From NCBI RefSeq assembly GCF_000204415.1, contig NC_015416.1, positions 2,356,001-2,420,000 of the forward strand: a stretch of 64,000 nt of DNA, written 5' to 3'. The translations under genes and the position numbers were made by a program. How positions within the stretch are numbered: position 1 is the first letter of the stretch; every line of letters begins with the position of its first letter. Below are positions 42,518 to 51,420 of this stretch, in pieces. The DNA comes from Methanothrix soehngenii GP6. Lineage in GTDB: Archaea; Halobacteriota; Methanosarcinia; Methanotrichales; Methanotrichaceae. The notes under the pieces were generated by a model. It did not search any database, was not told the origin of the DNA, and saw only the letters and a program-made list of their open reading frames with translations.

Positions 42518-43708
42518 ATGAAGAGAAACATCAAGGTTGAACGCCTCAATCAAAGGCCTTTGGAGCAGCAGGAGATAGAGCTGGTAGAGCGCAAGGGAAT
42601 AGGCCATCCGGACAGCGTAGCAGATGGCCTCGCAGAGTCCATCAGTCGGGCTCTATGCCAGGAGTACCTTGATAGATTTGGAGCGGTGCTGCACCACAAC
42701 ACTGATAAAACCCAGATAGTGGCTGGAAGGTCTAAACCGGCATTTGGAGGCGGCGAGGTCATCTGCCCGCTGTATATTCTGCTCACCGGCAGGGCCACAA
42801 GGGTCTTCAAGGAGGAGGAGATCCCGGTGGACACCATTGCCATCAAAGCGGCGCGCAAGCTCCTTGTTGAGTCCCTCTCCAATTTGGATGTCAACAACCA
42901 CGTCATCCTCGATGCGAAGATAGGGATGGGCTCCTCTGATCTGCGCGACGTCTTCGGTCGGAAGGTCCCCTCCGCCAATGATACCTCCTTTGGCGTTGGC
43001 TATGCCCCCCTCTCCCAGACGGAGAATATCGTCTATAACACTGAGCGAGAACTGATGAATCTCAAGAAGAGCATTCCCGCCATTGGCGAAGACATCAAGG
43101 TCATGGGCATGCGCCAGGGAGATGAAATCAACCTCACCATCGCCTGCGCCCTGGTGGACAGGTATGTGGCTAACATGAAAGAGTATGCAGACACGAAAAG
43201 GGAAATTGTCGAGCATGTGATTGATTTCGCCAAGCAGTTCACCTCCCGCAGGGTATTTGCCCAGATGAATGTGGCGGACAACATCGAAGAGGGATCGGTC
43301 TACATCACAGTCACTGGAACCTCAGCGGAGATGGGAGACGACGGTGCAGTGGGCCGGGGCAACCGGGCCAATGGCCTCATCACTCCCAACCGGCCCATGA
43401 GCCTGGAGGCGACCTGCGGAAAGAACCCCATCAACCACGTTGGAAAGATCTATAACCTCCTGTCCATCGAGGCAGCAAAACAGATCGCCGCCGAGGTCCA
43501 GGGAATCGAAGAGGTCTACATTAAGATCCTATCACAGATAGGAAAGCCCATCGACGAGCCCCATATCGCCAGCGTGCAGATCGTCCCCAAGGAAGGAGTG
43601 GACATAAAGTCATTGCAGGATGGGGCCACAGAGATTCTGGACGAGTGGCTGGGGAGTATACCAAAGCTGCAGCAGATGCTCTTCCGGGGAGAGCTCAGCA
43701 CATACTGA
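42518..43708 (+). CDS. mat: Archaeal S-adenosylmethionine synthetase
   Basis: 396 residues, the length of the archaeal MAT family (unlike bacterial MetK). Seen: [78 protein letters not shown] and the late [13 protein letters not shown]. Makes SAM, the cofactor of the many radical SAM and methyl-transfer enzymes in this window. GAGG ribosome binding site; bidirectional oligo-T terminator after the stop. Confidence 0.96.
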   Translation: MKRNIKVERLNQRPLEQQEIELVERKGIGHPDSVADGLAESISRALCQEYLDRFGAVLHHNTDKTQIVAGRSKPAFGGGEVICPLYILLTGRATRVFKEEEIPVDTIAIKAARKLLVESLSNLDVNNHVILDAKIGMGSSDLRDVFGRKVPSANDTSFGVGYAPLSQTENIVYNTERELMNLKKSIPAIGEDIKVMGMRQGDEINLTIACALVDRYVANMKEYADTKREIVEHVIDFAKQFTSRRVFAQMNVADNIEEGSVYITVTGTSAEMGDDGAVGRGNRANGLITPNRPMSLEATCGKNPINHVGKIYNLLSIEAAKQIAAEVQGIEEVYIKILSQIGKPIDEPHIASVQIVPKEGVDIKSLQDGATEILDEWLGSIPKLQQMLFRGELSTY

Positions 43709-43715
43709 TCTCAAC

Positions 43716-43731
43716 AAATTTTTTTAAAAAA
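43716..43731. terminator. Bidirectional terminator between mat and mrp
   Basis: T7 then A6 (43719-43731) between the converging mat (+) and Mrp (-) genes. Confidence 0.5.
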
Positions 43732-43753
43732 TAGTCTAGCCCCAAGGCAGTAG

Positions 43754-44605
43754 CTATCTCAGGATATTTTTCAGCCTCTCCACAATAAGGCGGAAGATAT
43801 CTGCGGCAGGTGTATCTCCCTCCACGAAGGTCTGGCCGGCATCGCCCAGTGAGCAGACCTGGGGATCAATGGGAATGGATCCCAGAAATCTCACATTCAT
43901 CTCCTCTGCCATTCTCTCCCCGCCGCCGCTCTGAAAGATATCGATCCGTTGATGGCAGTGGGGACACATAAGGCCCGCCATGTTCTCGATAATTCCAATA
44001 ACAGGAAGCTTCATCGTCTTGACCATATTCACTGCTTTGCGGGAGTCAAGCAAAGAGACCTCCTGAGGAGTGGTGACAATTATCGCTCCAGCCAGGTCGG
44101 GGATGAGCTGCACCACGCTTAAAGGCTCGTCGCTGGTGCCTGGTGGGAGGTCTATGATCAGAAAATCGAGTTCTCCCCAGTCTACATCCTGGATGAACTG
44201 CTTGATGGCGGCCATCTTCATCGGCCCCCTCCACACCACGGGCGAGTCGGGGCTGGATAGAACTAGGGCCATGGAGGCTGCCTTGATGCCGCCGGCATCG
44301 GCAGGTCTTATCCCCTCCTCCCCCAGCACCAGACTACGATCCTCAATTCCCAGGAGCTTTGGAATATTGGGGCCGGTGATATCGGCGTCCAGAATGCCGA
44401 CCTTAAATCCATCCAGCAAGAGGGCCCGGGCGAGGTTGACCGATACCGTGCTCTTGCCTACTCCACCCTTGCCGCTGGCGATGATGATATTATGTTTGAT
44501 CTTGCTCCCCGGGTCAACTTCGCATGTGACTGCTTCGCCGCTATTCCGGCTGGGGCAGGTGCCCTGATGAGTGCATGTCTCGCAATTTTCATTATTCTCC
44601 GTCAT
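43754..44605 (-). CDS. Mrp/NBP35-type Fe-S scaffold ATPase
   Basis: 283 residues. N-terminal Cys pairs (CETCTHQGTC, residues 8-17) and the P-loop SGKGGVGKST at about 44-53 with the deviant Lys of MinD-like ATPases; DLPPGTSDEPLS, VTTPQEVSLLD and the C-terminal CPHC (about 216-219) that binds the transferred cluster. Loads Fe-S clusters on target proteins; with so many Fe-S enzymes nearby it is general housekeeping. Confidence 0.93.
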   Translation of the reverse strand: MTENNENCETCTHQGTCPSRNSGEAVTCEVDPGSKIKHNIIIASGKGGVGKSTVSVNLARALLLDGFKVGILDADITGPNIPKLLGIEDRSLVLGEEGIRPADAGGIKAASMALVLSSPDSPVVWRGPMKMAAIKQFIQDVDWGELDFLIIDLPPGTSDEPLSVVQLIPDLAGAIIVTTPQEVSLLDSRKAVNMVKTMKLPVIGIIENMAGLMCPHCHQRIDIFQSGGGERMAEEMNVRFLGSIPIDPQVCSLGDAGQTFVEGDTPAADIFRLIVERLKNILR

Positions 44606-44633
44606 CGAAAACCATCCATTTGAGGATTTTTAG

Positions 44634-45542
44634 TTATCCTCTGCCACGGCTTTTGCTTCCCAGAAAGCAGAGCTTTCCTCCTTCGATCCTTCTGGTGATC
44701 AGACCATCGTGCTCCAGGATCTTGCAGTATTTGATGGCATCGCTATCAGTAAGATCATGAAGGCGGCAGATCTCCTCCAGGGTAGAGGGCGAGCGGCATA
44801 AGCTGTCCAGGATTCTGTTGCGAATATCAACCGGGACCCTCCAGTCCCAGTCGGGAATCAGCTCAGCTCCTGGGAAGATCTCCAGCATCCGAACCATCTC
44901 CTCCTCGCTCAGGGGTCGGACCGGCTCTGCCGGAGTCCTGACCACGGTGTTCAGCTGAATTCTGTCCGGCTCAGTCGATTCCGCCGCTCGAGCTATGAGA
45001 TCTGCCTCATGGTCATTGATCCCAGCCACCAGCATCACCTCCAGCCAGATCTCTCCCGAGTACTCCCGGCGAAACTCCTTGAGGCCTTGAATTATCTCCT
45101 CGATCTTCAGGCCCGGATCAGGCCGGTTTATCGCCTGGAAGGCAGCGGGAGAAGCGGCATCTAGGGAGGGAAGGACAATATCCGCTGCTGCAACCTCCTT
45201 TCGAACTGCAGGGCTGGTAAGAAGGGTGCTGTTTGTGATCACCGCCACTGGGCGGGAGACGGTCTCTTTAGCGAAGGCCACCACCCTTCCCAGATCCTGG
45301 CTCAACGTCGGCTCTCCCGAACCGGCAAACGTCAGGTAGTCGAAGGGCTCATTCCTCTTCTCCCTGATCTCCCCGAGCACCTTTTGCGGAGGTACAAACC
45401 GTCCCCGTCCGCAGGTCAGGCAATCGGTCCGGCCCAGCTCGCAGTAGATGCAGTCCAGATTGCAGGTCTTGTGCCTGAGCAGGTCCACCCCCATGGATAG
45501 CCCCAAGCGGCGGGAGAGCACAGGTCCGAATAGATATCCCAT
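44634..45542 (-). CDS. Radical SAM protein with winged-helix tail
   Basis: 302 residues. The N-terminus GPVLSRRLGLSMGVDLLRHKTCNLDCIYCELG (motif Cys 27, 31, 34) is that of the COG0731 group. GSGEPTLSQDLGR is the GGE-like motif. An extra Cys pair (DCLTCGRG) sits after the cluster. The last ~60 residues form a winged helix (LEEICRLHDLTDSDAIKYCKILEHDGLI). Substrate unknown; some relatives act on wybutosine-type tRNA bases, but this one lacks those hallmarks. Confidence 0.87.
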   Translation of the reverse strand: MGYLFGPVLSRRLGLSMGVDLLRHKTCNLDCIYCELGRTDCLTCGRGRFVPPQKVLGEIREKRNEPFDYLTFAGSGEPTLSQDLGRVVAFAKETVSRPVAVITNSTLLTSPAVRKEVAAADIVLPSLDAASPAAFQAINRPDPGLKIEEIIQGLKEFRREYSGEIWLEVMLVAGINDHEADLIARAAESTEPDRIQLNTVVRTPAEPVRPLSEEEMVRMLEIFPGAELIPDWDWRVPVDIRNRILDSLCRSPSTLEEICRLHDLTDSDAIKYCKILEHDGLITRRIEGGKLCFLGSKSRGRG

Positions 45543-45656
45543 GTTTTCTGTTCCTGTCCAATGTCTGCCGAAGCAGCCCTTTAACGCTTAAACATTTGCA
45601 TGCAATTGAATTCTATTTGCACAAAGCTTAATAGACTGCCATGCCCATGAATCGGC

Positions 45657-46601
45657 ATGGACAAGGCTCATGAACTCATAAAGAAGCTCGGCCAGAGCGA
45701 TGACTATTTTGAACGTCAGAAAGCGGCATGGGCCCTGGTAAACCTGGGTGACGAGGCGGTTGATGCCGTTGCTGAAGCCCTGGAGAAGGGCGAGTTCTCA
45801 GACCTGCGCTACAAGTCCGCCTGGATCCTGGGCAAGACAGGATCTGCCAGGGCGTTAAAGCCTCTCTGTTATGCCCTGCTCAGTGATCCGGATCATGTGG
45901 TTCGCGAGTGGAGCGCAGCCGCTATGGAGGCACTGGGCAATCAGGAGGCAGTACAGCCTCTGGTTTTGGCCATGAAAAGAGACGGCTCCAGGGATGTACG
46001 CTTGAGGGCGGCGATGGCCCTCCGCGCTTTAGAGGCAGCAGAGGCTTTCAGAGATCTTCTGAGCTATGACGATCCCGAGGTCCGGGGGATGGCCACCACC
46101 GGCCTCGCGAAGATCGGCTATGCTCAATCCCTGCCGGATGTGGCCCGGCTGATGACAGATGAGAGTGCGGAGGTTAGGCGAAGGGCGGCAGCCTACATGG
46201 GAGAGATAGCCCGCGAAGAGGGCATTGAACCCCTCACTCGTGCCCTGCAAGATGATGAGGTGGATGTACGCTGCGAGGCCTTGAAGTCCCTGGGAAAGAT
46301 AAAAGGGGAGAGAGCCGCAGATCTAGCTCTTGCCGCTCTGCCGGACAAAGAATGGAAGGTGCGCTATACTGCCGTGACTGCTCTGGGGGAGATAGGCCAC
46401 GACAAAGCCCTAGATGCTCTGATAGAGGTCATGTTCAGCCAGGATGACGAGGAGATCAGAGCCTGGGCGGCCTGGAGCCTGGGTGAGATCGGGGATGAGA
46501 GGGCGATAGAGCCGCTGAAAAAGGCTTACAAGACCTGCCCCACTGAAGTGATGAAGAGGGCTCGGGATTCGCTGGTGGAGGTGTTCGGAGAAGAGGTCTA
46601 G
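45657..46601 (+). CDS. HEAT-repeat protein
   Basis: 314 residues made of about nine HEAT/PBS-lyase-type repeats of ~31 residues, for instance YKSAWILGKTGSARALKPLC, VREWSAAAMEALGNQEAV and IRAWAAWSLGEIGDERAIEPL. No catalytic motif; a scaffold for protein interactions, cytoplasmic. Single gene with no partner. Confidence 0.88.
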   Translation: MDKAHELIKKLGQSDDYFERQKAAWALVNLGDEAVDAVAEALEKGEFSDLRYKSAWILGKTGSARALKPLCYALLSDPDHVVREWSAAAMEALGNQEAVQPLVLAMKRDGSRDVRLRAAMALRALEAAEAFRDLLSYDDPEVRGMATTGLAKIGYAQSLPDVARLMTDESAEVRRRAAAYMGEIAREEGIEPLTRALQDDEVDVRCEALKSLGKIKGERAADLALAALPDKEWKVRYTAVTALGEIGHDKALDALIEVMFSQDDEEIRAWAAWSLGEIGDERAIEPLKKAYKTCPTEVMKRARDSLVEVFGEEV

Positions 46602-46622
46602 CTCCGACTCCACCATTGTTGT

Positions 46623-47207
46623 TCAGAGCTCATCCAGAACTCTCCTCAGATGCTCTTTGCTCCGCCTGATCTCCTCTGTGCTGGGGGAATATCCCTCCTG
46701 CTCCCTTTGTACCTCTTCCATCGCCCGGGTTAAAATCTCCATAGTCTCCACTGACCCCGGACAGGACGGGTTTACTACCACCTGATCGGAAGAGCCGTAG
46801 ACCCCAAGGAATGGAAATATGCGGCAGGACCAGGGACGGGCAGCATAGATCTTGCAGCCGCCCGCCAATCGGTCATAGAACTTGCAGGGCAGGATGTGCT
46901 TGAAGTCCAGAACTCCGGGCTTTTTGGGATCGGGAATGGTGTACTTTTTCAGGGCCCTGTTCAGGGGGATTTTGAGATGCTTTGCCAGTTGTGCAGCATC
47001 CTCGGGCCGCAGGCGGATGGGGTCTCCGGTGGTGCAGCATGTCCCGCACCGCTGACACCGGAAAAGAATGTGGCAGGCCATGCGGGTATAATCTGCCGGG
47101 GTGTACTTCGGCTGATCGAACCGCGGGAAGACCTCTCCGTCGGGGAGCATCGTAGCCTTCAAGAGCAGAACTGCGACCTCTTTTGGATCCTTTTCCCCTT
47201 CCGTCAT
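46623..47207 (-). CDS. YkgJ-family cysteine cluster protein
   Basis: 194 residues. The metal-site pattern is FRCQRCGTCCTTGDPIRLRPED (CxxCxxCC) then CKFYDRLAGGCKIYAARPWSCRIFPF. Family members bind zinc or an Fe-S cluster; role unknown. It is divergent from the EngB gene with a 57-bp gap. Confidence 0.85.
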   Translation of the reverse strand: MTEGEKDPKEVAVLLLKATMLPDGEVFPRFDQPKYTPADYTRMACHILFRCQRCGTCCTTGDPIRLRPEDAAQLAKHLKIPLNRALKKYTIPDPKKPGVLDFKHILPCKFYDRLAGGCKIYAARPWSCRIFPFLGVYGSSDQVVVNPSCPGSVETMEILTRAMEEVQREQEGYSPSTEEIRRSKEHLRRVLDEL

Positions 47208-47264
47208 TTATGCTATTGTTCTCAGATAGGCATCCTTTTCAATCTTGCCCTTCCTCTTAATGCC

Positions 47265-47834
47265 ATGTCCAAGGAAGTTGTCCTCATCGGCAGGTCCAAC
47301 GTCGGCAAATCCACCTTATTCTGGGAGCTCACGGGAAAGAAGGTTCCGATCGGCAAGCGTCCTGGTATCACCCAGTACCCGTTCAAGACCAAGGTAGGCA
47401 ACATCTTCTATGTGGATATGCCCGGCTATGGCTTTATGTTTAGAACCACCAAAGCCGACCAGGAGAAGACCAAAGATCTGATCGTCCATTATTTTGAAGA
47501 GCATGCCAGGGAGATTCTCCTGGCAGTGCAGGTAATTGACGCCGCATCTTTCCTGGACATAGCCGACCGCTGGGAGGGCCGGGGCGAGGTGCCGATGGAG
47601 ATAGAGCTTTGGGAGTTTCTGGACGATTTAGGCCTCGACTCGGTCCTGGCAGCGAACAAGATGGACCGAATAGCCAAGCAGGACAGGGATGGAGCACTTG
47701 ACCTGATCTGCGAGCGTCTGGGGATGCTCCCACCCTGGACTCAGTGGCAGGATCGGGTTGCTCCCATCAGCGCCAAACGCGGTCAGATCGAGCCCCTTCG
47801 AGCCGTCATCTCCAGAAAGGTGGCCGTAGCCTGA
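47265..47834 (+). CDS. engB: EngB/YihA-type GTPase
   Basis: 189 residues from MSKEVVLIGRSNVGKST at 47265; longer readings upstream run over the neighbouring gene. G motifs in order: GRSNVGKST (9-17), GITQYPFKT (switch I), VDMPGYGFM (G3), NKMDRI (G4) and PISAKRG (G5). EngB GTPases assist large-subunit ribosome assembly; this is the archaeal type. Confidence 0.92.
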   Translation: MSKEVVLIGRSNVGKSTLFWELTGKKVPIGKRPGITQYPFKTKVGNIFYVDMPGYGFMFRTTKADQEKTKDLIVHYFEEHAREILLAVQVIDAASFLDIADRWEGRGEVPMEIELWEFLDDLGLDSVLAANKMDRIAKQDRDGALDLICERLGMLPPWTQWQDRVAPISAKRGQIEPLRAVISRKVAVA

Positions 47835-47851
47835 CTGGGCATGATTGAGAG

Positions 47852-48757
47852 CTATATTCCCTGGGCCTCAAGCTCCTTGATCACTGCTTCTCGGATCTCA
47901 TTGCCCACCGCGCTGGCCACATTTCTCCCCGGAACTGTTACCTCCAGCCTGAGGACCAGTTCTGCACTCTTGGAGCTTATGAGCTGAACGCTCAATGGCC
48001 TGTCCTTTGGAACCTGAGAATGGCCGCGCGCCTTCTCCAGAATTATCTCCCTCGCCCGATCTATGTCCGCCGCCTTCTCCAGATCAAAGTCCACCGACCA
48101 GGTGATCTCTTTCTCCCTGATCGTCCAGTTTATGACAGGCTCTGTGCTAATGATGCTGTTTGGAACAATGATTCTGCGGTTATCTGCAGTGCGAATCACC
48201 GTATGCCTCAGGGTCAGATCCTCGACCTGGCCATAATCGCCTCTGAAGTCCACCAGATCCCCCACCCGGAAGGGCTGGAATATGGCGATAAATATCCCAG
48301 AGGTGAAGTTGGATAGGGAGTCCTTGGCCGCATAGCCTACGGCCAGGCCTAAGATCCCCGCTCCGGCGAGCATGGCGGTGGCGACCTTATGCAGCTGTGG
48401 AATTTGCAGTATGACCAGCATCAGGCCAGCCAGATAAATGGTGGCGGAGGCGATCCTGCGGATCATGAGCTGCATGGTCTCGTCCATTCTTACCTCCGCC
48501 CGGTTTATGACTCTGGGGATATGAGTTCGCAGCATCTGATCCACGATTTCTGCCACAGCTCTGACTATAAATATTATAAATATTATTACTATCAAGTTTA
48601 CTATAATAGATATTGTATCTATCTCATGAATGGCATCTGCCAGCACCTGAATTGAGGCAAGATCTACATGCCTTCCGGCCATCAAATCCACCTTATACTG
48701 AATCTGGTCTGCTAAAAGCTGAGGATCGGCCAGACTCATCGCACGAGATAAGTCCAT
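47852..48757 (-). CDS. mscS: MscS-type mechanosensitive channel
   Basis: 301 residues: two N-terminal hydrophobic helices, then the pore/TM3 region AMLAGAGILGLAVGYAAKDSLSNFTSGIFIAI and the beta domain FRVGDLVDFRGDYGQVEDLTLRHTVIRTADNRRIIVPNS. Opens under membrane tension to release solutes. A TATA CTTTAAATATTC at 48778-48789 lies about 26 bp before the ATG, so the start (48757) is leaderless. Confidence 0.92.
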   Translation of the reverse strand: MDLSRAMSLADPQLLADQIQYKVDLMAGRHVDLASIQVLADAIHEIDTISIIVNLIVIIFIIFIVRAVAEIVDQMLRTHIPRVINRAEVRMDETMQLMIRRIASATIYLAGLMLVILQIPQLHKVATAMLAGAGILGLAVGYAAKDSLSNFTSGIFIAIFQPFRVGDLVDFRGDYGQVEDLTLRHTVIRTADNRRIIVPNSIISTEPVINWTIREKEITWSVDFDLEKAADIDRAREIILEKARGHSQVPKDRPLSVQLISSKSAELVLRLEVTVPGRNVASAVGNEIREAVIKELEAQGI

Positions 48758-48777
48758 CGTTGAGGGGAGGGAAAATG

Positions 48778-48789
48778 AATATTTAAAGC
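48778..48789 (-). promoter_or_regulatory. TATA box of mscS
   Basis: CTTTAAATATTC centred about 26 bp upstream of the MscS ATG; leaderless spacing. Confidence 0.45.
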
Positions 48790-48818
48790 TTCTTCAAAAC
48801 GATTTTTTTTGGCATTCA

Positions 48819-50027
48819 TCAGATCCATTTCTTCCGGTAGAAGTATGCCAGCATCACCGCCACCACCAGCAGCATCAGCACCAGGACTGCAGGATATCCA
48901 TAGGGGTGCTCCAGCTCCGGCATGTGGGTGAAGTTCATACCGTAAAGCCCGGACAGGAAGGTCAGAGGGATGAATATGGTGGAGATGATGGTCAGGAGCT
49001 TGATCACCTCATTGAGCTTGTTGCTCAGGCTGGAGAGATAGGTCTCCAAAAGCGAAGCTGACATATCCCTGAATGTCTCTATGTTCTCGATCACCTGGAT
49101 GGTATGGTCGTACACGTCCCTCAAGTAGATCCTGGTAGTCTCCGATATGAGGTGCGAGTCCATTCTCTGCATGCGGCTTATTGCCTCCCGGAGAGGCCAG
49201 ACCGACTTTCGCAAAAAGAGCATATCCCTTTTCAGATTGTAGATGGCGGGCAGGATTCCCGGCTCAGGATTGGAGACCACTGAGTCCTCCAGCTCCTCGA
49301 ACCTATCGCCCAGCTTCTCCATGATCACAAAGTAGTGGTCGACGATCGAATCGATCATGGAGTAGGCAAGGTAATCGGCACCCTGCTTTCTGATCCGGCC
49401 TTTGGACGTCCTCAGCCTCTCCCTGAGGGGCCGGAATATATCCACATCCTTTTCCTTAAATGATATTATAAAATTTTTGCCGAAGATTATGCTCACCTGG
49501 TCCATGTCGATATTGAAGTCCCCTATCTCATCATCATCCTCCGCTTCCTCATAGTAGAGCATCTTGAGGACGATGAATATGTAGTCCTCATAATCCTCAA
49601 CCTTGGGGCGCTGGTCGGTCAGAATGTCCTCCAGGACCAGGGGGTGCAATCCATAGCATGCTCCCAGCTTTTCCAGAGAATACACCTGCCGGGGACAGTC
49701 CACGTTGATCCATATCATATAGGGCCGGTCCCGGAATATCAGACAGTCCTCAACCTCATTGGTCTCCGTCTCTAGAAAGTGATTCTCATCATACTCTATC
49801 ACTGTAAACCTGGGCAGCTCTCGAGTCTGCTGCATTTCGGGAGAAGTGGCCGACCCATTGGGAACTGGAACTGAATCAGAGTCTGAGGTCGGGATATCCG
49901 GCTCTTTTTCTGATTGGATTGAGGGCGATGCAGAAGGCGATCCAGCAGGCGAGGGCTTGATGGAAGTATCAGCGCTGCTATTGGATTGACGATCTGACGA
50001 ATAATCCTCTTTTCCCGGTTCCTGCAA
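48819..50027 (-). CDS. corA: CorA magnesium/cobalt transporter
   Basis: 402 residues. The CorA signature GMNF is in LYGMNFTHMPELEH near the C-terminus (about residue 360), flanked by the two membrane helices (TIISTIFIPLTFLSGL and PAVLVLMLLVVAVMLAYFY) and the basic KKW end. A long acidic cytoplasmic part and coiled-coil stalk precede it. The first ~70 residues are Ser/Pro-rich low complexity (SSADTSIKPSPAGSPSAS), unusual for CorA. Pentameric Mg2+ channel. Confidence 0.93.
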   Translation of the reverse strand: MQEPGKEDYSSDRQSNSSADTSIKPSPAGSPSASPSIQSEKEPDIPTSDSDSVPVPNGSATSPEMQQTRELPRFTVIEYDENHFLETETNEVEDCLIFRDRPYMIWINVDCPRQVYSLEKLGACYGLHPLVLEDILTDQRPKVEDYEDYIFIVLKMLYYEEAEDDDEIGDFNIDMDQVSIIFGKNFIISFKEKDVDIFRPLRERLRTSKGRIRKQGADYLAYSMIDSIVDHYFVIMEKLGDRFEELEDSVVSNPEPGILPAIYNLKRDMLFLRKSVWPLREAISRMQRMDSHLISETTRIYLRDVYDHTIQVIENIETFRDMSASLLETYLSSLSNKLNEVIKLLTIISTIFIPLTFLSGLYGMNFTHMPELEHPYGYPAVLVLMLLVVAVMLAYFYRKKWI

Positions 50028-50145
50028 GATACTGCCTCCTATTTCATTCGTTTGCCATTGCCCGCTTTACCTTCTAATTCAGTTATCGCTCCAATATTGC
50101 TTTATCTTTGCCTTCGATATATTTCTCTTCTAGGCACCACTTAAA

Positions 50146-51420
50146 TCATCCTCCCAAGAGGGGAAAGATGGTCGTCACCACCAAGAGAACAGTGAGGATG
50201 CTCATGATAATGGTTGTGCTCCAGGCGATCAGATTGAAGAGCTTTCCGTTGGTGTATTTTCCCATGATCTTTCTGTCATTGATCAGAATGAGGATGAAAA
50301 GCAGCACCATCGGCAGCAAAGATCCGTTGATCACCTCCGAGAGTACCATTATCGCCAGCAGTGGAGCGTTGGGAATCAGTATGAAGATGGCACCGAAGGC
50401 GATCAGCAGTGTAAAGAGGAGGTAAAACTGTGGCGCATCCCCAAACCTCTTGTTCAGCCCGGAGTCCCAGCCCATCCCCTCACATAGGAAATAGGCTGTC
50501 GAGAGGGGCAGTATGGATGCGGCAAATAGGGAGGCATTGAGAAGTCCGAAGGCGAACAGCCATGCGGAGTATTCGCCAGCCAGAGGGAATAGAGCAAGAG
50601 CTGCGTCCTTCGCCGTCTCAATCCTTATTCCGCCCGCAAAGATGGTAGCGGCGCAGGTGAATATTATGAAATACGATACGACGTCAGTGATCAGGCAGCC
50701 CACATAGACATCCCACTTGGTGTATTTATACTCGGAGATCTTGATCCCCTTCTCGACGATGGTGGACTGGAGGTAAAACTGCATCCAGGGAGTGATGGTC
50801 GTTCCTACGATCCCAATCACCATATAGAGGTACCCTGACTCCAGGCTCAGGCTGGGGGTGACCGTCTGGGTGAAAAGGAACTTCCAGTCGGGCTTCAGCA
50901 TCAACCCGGATATGATATAGGTGATGTAGACCGAACTGGCGATGAGAAATACCTTCTCTAAAGAGCGGCGGTTGCCCATGACCACGATCGACCAGACCAG
51001 GACCGCGGCCGCGGGAACGGATACATATTTGCTCACTCCGAATATCTCCATGCTCGCCGCCACCCCGGCGAACTCCGCAGTAGTTGTGCAGAGGTTAGCG
51101 ATAATGAAACCGAGGAGGAGGACCACCGTCGGCTTGACCCCGAATCGCTCCCGGATGAGATCGGCCAGACCCTTGCCCGTGACCACGCCCATCCGGGCGC
51201 ACATCTCCTGCACCACGAACAGGGCGAAGGTTATGGGTATGAGAAGCCAGAGGAGAGAGTATCCAAAATGAGCCCCGGCGATGCTATAGGTTGTGATTCC
51301 GCCGGCATCGTTATCCACATTGGCGGTGATTATCCCCGGCCCGATGATGGCCAGGAACACGGCCAGCCTGGCCAGGGATATCTGGGGAGCTCTGCCCCTC
51401 AGGCCAATACCCAATTGCAT
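50146..51420 (-). CDS. Nramp-family divalent-metal (probably Mg2+) transporter
   Basis: 424 residues, about 11 helices. TM1 reads IIGPGIITANVDNDAGGITTY where classical Nramp has DPGN, and TM6 reads GIVGTTITPWMQFYLQS where classical Nramp has the metal-binding MPH. Loss of that methionine is typical of Nramp-related magnesium transporters (NRMT). The gene overlaps the upstream MgtE-like soluble protein by 4 bp (ATGA at 51417-51420 on the minus strand), so the two are one coupled unit; transition-metal transport is less likely. Confidence 0.88.
   Translation of the reverse strand: MQLGIGLRGRAPQISLARLAVFLAIIGPGIITANVDNDAGGITTYSIAGAHFGYSLLWLLIPITFALFVVQEMCARMGVVTGKGLADLIRERFGVKPTVVLLLGFIIANLCTTTAEFAGVAASMEIFGVSKYVSVPAAAVLVWSIVVMGNRRSLEKVFLIASSVYITYIISGLMLKPDWKFLFTQTVTPSLSLESGYLYMVIGIVGTTITPWMQFYLQSTIVEKGIKISEYKYTKWDVYVGCLITDVVSYFIIFTCAATIFAGGIRIETAKDAALALFPLAGEYSAWLFAFGLLNASLFAASILPLSTAYFLCEGMGWDSGLNKRFGDAPQFYLLFTLLIAFGAIFILIPNAPLLAIMVLSEVINGSLLPMVLLFILILINDRKIMGKYTNGKLFNLIAWSTTIIMSILTVLLVVTTIFPLLGG

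Noticed and set aside
46896-47264. 5' extension of the EngB gene
   Set aside because: The extra 123 codons are antisense to the YkgJ-like gene and lack GTPase features; the start at 47265 fits the family.
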